From positions 2,118,501 to 2,182,500 of the forward strand of contig NZ_CP076134.1 in assembly GCF_018736085.1 (NCBI RefSeq): a DNA stretch of 64,000 bases, given 5' to 3'. The position numbers and the translations under genes are program-made. Source of the DNA: Bradyrhizobium sediminis (GTDB lineage Bacteria > Pseudomonadota > Alphaproteobacteria > Rhizobiales > Xanthobacteraceae). Shown one piece after another: positions 62,545 through 64,000 of the stretch (position 1 is the stretch's first letter; the number at the start of each line of letters is the position of its first letter). The notes beneath the pieces were generated by a model. The model saw nothing but the letters and a program-made list of their open reading frames with translations, was not told the origin of the DNA and did no database searches.

Positions 62545-63434
62545 GAAGGAGACTTTGGACGGCCCAGCAGGGACGCCATCTCGTCTTCGAGATTCTCGAA
62601 GCCGCTCTTTGCAGGCGCCGGCGGCTGCTCGCTGCGCGGGGCGCGGGCGGGCGGCGGCTCGGGAGCGACCGGCGGCGCCACCGTGTCAGCGGGCGGCCGG
62701 CGCAGCGCGGCTTCCAGCCGTTGCGCCATCTCGGCGAGATTCTGGTCGGCGCTCGACTGCGCCGGAGGAGGCGGCGGCGGTGCCGCGGCCCGTTCGGGTG
62801 CGCGCGGTGGCGCCTTCGGCGGTTCGGGGCGCGGTGGACGCGGCATGACAGGCTCGCTGCGCGCAACGGCCCGCGACGGCATCGGTTCCGGCCGCGGCTC
62901 GGGGCGGGGTTCGGGCCGGACGCCCATCGGCTCCGGCGCAAAGCCGGTGAGAGGATCGGCACGTTCGACGCGCGGCATCGGCGGGGCCGGGCGACGCACT
63001 TCGTCGGCAAAAGAGGGGCGAACCGGCCGCGGCGGCGGCTCGGGCATCTGCGGCTCGGCGTGGTCGAATTGGCCTTCCTCGGCCCAGCCGGCGTCGGGCA
63101 GCGGCGCGATCCGGGGCGGCGGTTCCGCGCCGCCGACGGCGGGCCGTTGCGGGATCTGTTCCCGGCCGGGCATGGCGCGGACGATGTTGGATTCCACCAC
63201 GATGTCGCTCGGGCCGCCGATCATCAGGAGATGTTCGATATTGTCGCGCCGGACCAGCACCAGGCGCCTGCGGCCGTCGACCGCGGCAGCGTCGATCACC
63301 GCCAGCCGCGGCATCCGCCCGCGATTGGTGTTGGCGCCGAGGCGGTTGGTGGCGAATCGGCGCACCAGCCAGGCGGCGACGCCGATCAGGGCCAGGACGG
63401 CGACGAATGCGAAGAAGAATGTAAGTGCCTGCAT
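62541..63434 (-). CDS. fliO: Flagellar biosynthesis protein FliO with long Pro-rich tail
   Basis: The product is 297 residues. A membrane segment (about 5-24) and LAVIDAAAVDGRRRLVLVRRDNIEHLLMIGGPSDIVVE are the FliO domain. The remaining ~200 residues are Pro/Arg/Glu-rich (repeated RPEP) with a short helical C-terminal end (AEMAQRLEAALRR). FliO helps assemble the FliP ring. It overlaps fliP by 4 bp. Confidence 0.88.
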   Translation of the reverse strand: MQALTFFFAFVAVLALIGVAAWLVRRFATNRLGANTNRGRMPRLAVIDAAAVDGRRRLVLVRRDNIEHLLMIGGPSDIVVESNIVRAMPGREQIPQRPAVGGAEPPPRIAPLPDAGWAEEGQFDHAEPQMPEPPPRPVRPSFADEVRRPAPPMPRVERADPLTGFAPEPMGVRPEPRPEPRPEPMPSRAVARSEPVMPRPPRPEPPKAPPRAPERAAAPPPPPPAQSSADQNLAEMAQRLEAALRRPPADTVAPPVAPEPPPARAPRSEQPPAPAKSGFENLEDEMASLLGRPKSPS

Positions 63435-63824
63435 ACTCTCAGTCCCCGGCCAATAAAGCCCGCTTCAGGCTTCGATCCCGGCGAATCCGGACCGCAATCG
63501 ATCCATCGGACGGCAAACGAAGCCCAAGATCAGCCTTATTTCTTAAATTCCCCACGGCAAGAAGTGCCGCCCAGTCATCTTAATAAACCAAGAATCGCTT
63601 GAGCCAAAACGACTTCTGAGCGCTCGCAGTTCATCCCCTCGACTGGTTAACGCAGCTTTCGTGGCAAAAATGCGCTCGTCCCGTCGCCGGATGCGCGATT
63701 CATGGCCCGCTTTGGGCGGTTGTGCACGGCATCGGATGGAATCTTAACCAGCTGTTAACCATACACACGGCAAATTCTGCCTACCTCAGCGGCGGCATGC
63801 CCCGGAGGCAACGGGGCGGATGCG
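63435..63824. other. 390-bp divergent control region between fliO and flgB
   Basis: No gene is supported. It carries the perfect CtrA box at 63744-63758 and AT-rich blocks around 63,535-63,600 and 63,640-63,650 that may hold the fliO promoter; I did not find a clear sigma-54 site for either gene. Confidence 0.6.
63744..63758. promoter_or_regulatory. CtrA box, perfect TTAA-N7-TTAA, upstream of flgB
   Basis: TTAA at 63744-63747 and at 63755-63758 with seven bases between (CCAGCTG) matches the full CtrA consensus. It lies 67-81 bp before flgB. Confidence 0.7.
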
Positions 63825-64000
63825 ATGGCTATCAACGATCTTCCGGTGTTGTCGGCGCTGCGCACCAAGATGCAGTGGCACCAGGAGCGCCAGCGCGTGC
63901 TCGCCGAAAACGTCTCCAACTCCGATACGCCGAATTTCAAGCCGCGCGACCTGATCGAACCGAAATTCGACCGCAACGGCGCCAACCCCGCCGCGGCGCA
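63825..64000 (+). CDS. flgB: Flagellar basal-body rod protein FlgB (5' part; runs off the window)
   Basis: The first 58 codons read MAINDLPVLSALRTKMQWHQERQRVLAENVSNSDTPNFKPRDL, the conserved FlgB N-terminal rod domain with the VSNSDTP motif. GGGGCGGA precedes the ATG at 63825. FlgB forms the proximal rod; flgC and fliE are expected beyond the window. Confidence 0.93.
   Translation, partial: MAINDLPVLSALRTKMQWHQERQRVLAENVSNSDTPNFKPRDLIEPKFDRNGANPAAA

Overview
The window is high-GC DNA from an alphaproteobacterium of the Bradyrhizobium/Rhodopseudomonas group (family Nitrobacteraceae). The evidence is the Caulobacter-type flagellar gene set (flbT, flaF, fliX and a motE-like gene next to fliM), a Rhizobiales GPR/RgsE-like polar growth protein, a ferredoxin-thioesterase-FNR neighbourhood like that of R. 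palustris, and intergenic palindromes typical of Bradyrhizobium. Assignments come from reading the translations; no database search was run.

Layout. 1-4135 (minus) holds most of a giant membrane-anchored coiled-coil protein; its 3' end lies outside the window. A perfect CtrA box separates it from an Hpt-domain gene. 5.0-7.8 kb carries a [2Fe-2S] ferredoxin, an acyl-CoA thioesterase, a TrxR-like ferredoxin-NADP+ reductase and a DUF2147 protein. 7.8-10.9 kb carries an exported SGNH hydrolase and a UPF0104/LPG-synthase-like membrane protein. 11.4-17.9 kb is an accessory defence island: an MmeI-like type IIG/IIL restriction-modification gene split by an IS630-family element, then a DUF262/HNH (GmrSD-like) gene with visibly lower GC. 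18-24.3 kb is housekeeping: a MocR regulator divergent from a DUF1127 gene, UspA, SixA, an FAD oxidoreductase and an exported MsrB.

Flagellar genes come in four blocks. 24.4-38.3 kb: flgE-flgK-flgL, two flagellins, flbT, flaF, an unknown gene, a second flaF, a decayed second copy of the unknown gene, flaG-like, then flgI-flgJ-flgN-like (minus) divergent from fliX and followed by dksA. 49.2-52.6 kb: flgF-flgG-flgA-flgH (minus). 53.0-59.8 kb: fliL-fliM-DUF6468-motE-like and a very large TPR protein (plus). 61.8-64 kb: fliO-fliP (minus) and the start of flgB. Sigma-54 type promoters can be read before flgE, flgI and flgF. CtrA boxes are perfect before flgB and the GPR-like gene and weaker before fliX and fliL. 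This fits the CtrA, then sigma-54/FliX-FlbD hierarchy known from Caulobacter.

Between the flagellar blocks (38.9-49.1 kb) lie a ParDE toxin-antitoxin pair with an operator-like palindrome, a 2-keto-4-pentenoate hydratase-like gene, dispersed intergenic palindromes, an eight-haem cytochrome fused to HEAT/TPR repeats, small secreted proteins, an arylsulfatase and a SphA-type outer-membrane protein.

The observations most worth checking are: the exact, reconstructable IS630 insertion whose end supplies a translationally coupled start codon for the downstream restriction-gene fragment; the tandem duplication of flaF plus an unknown gene with one copy decayed; the 22/44-residue periodicity of the GPR-like protein; and the two direct repeats at the start of the MocR gene.
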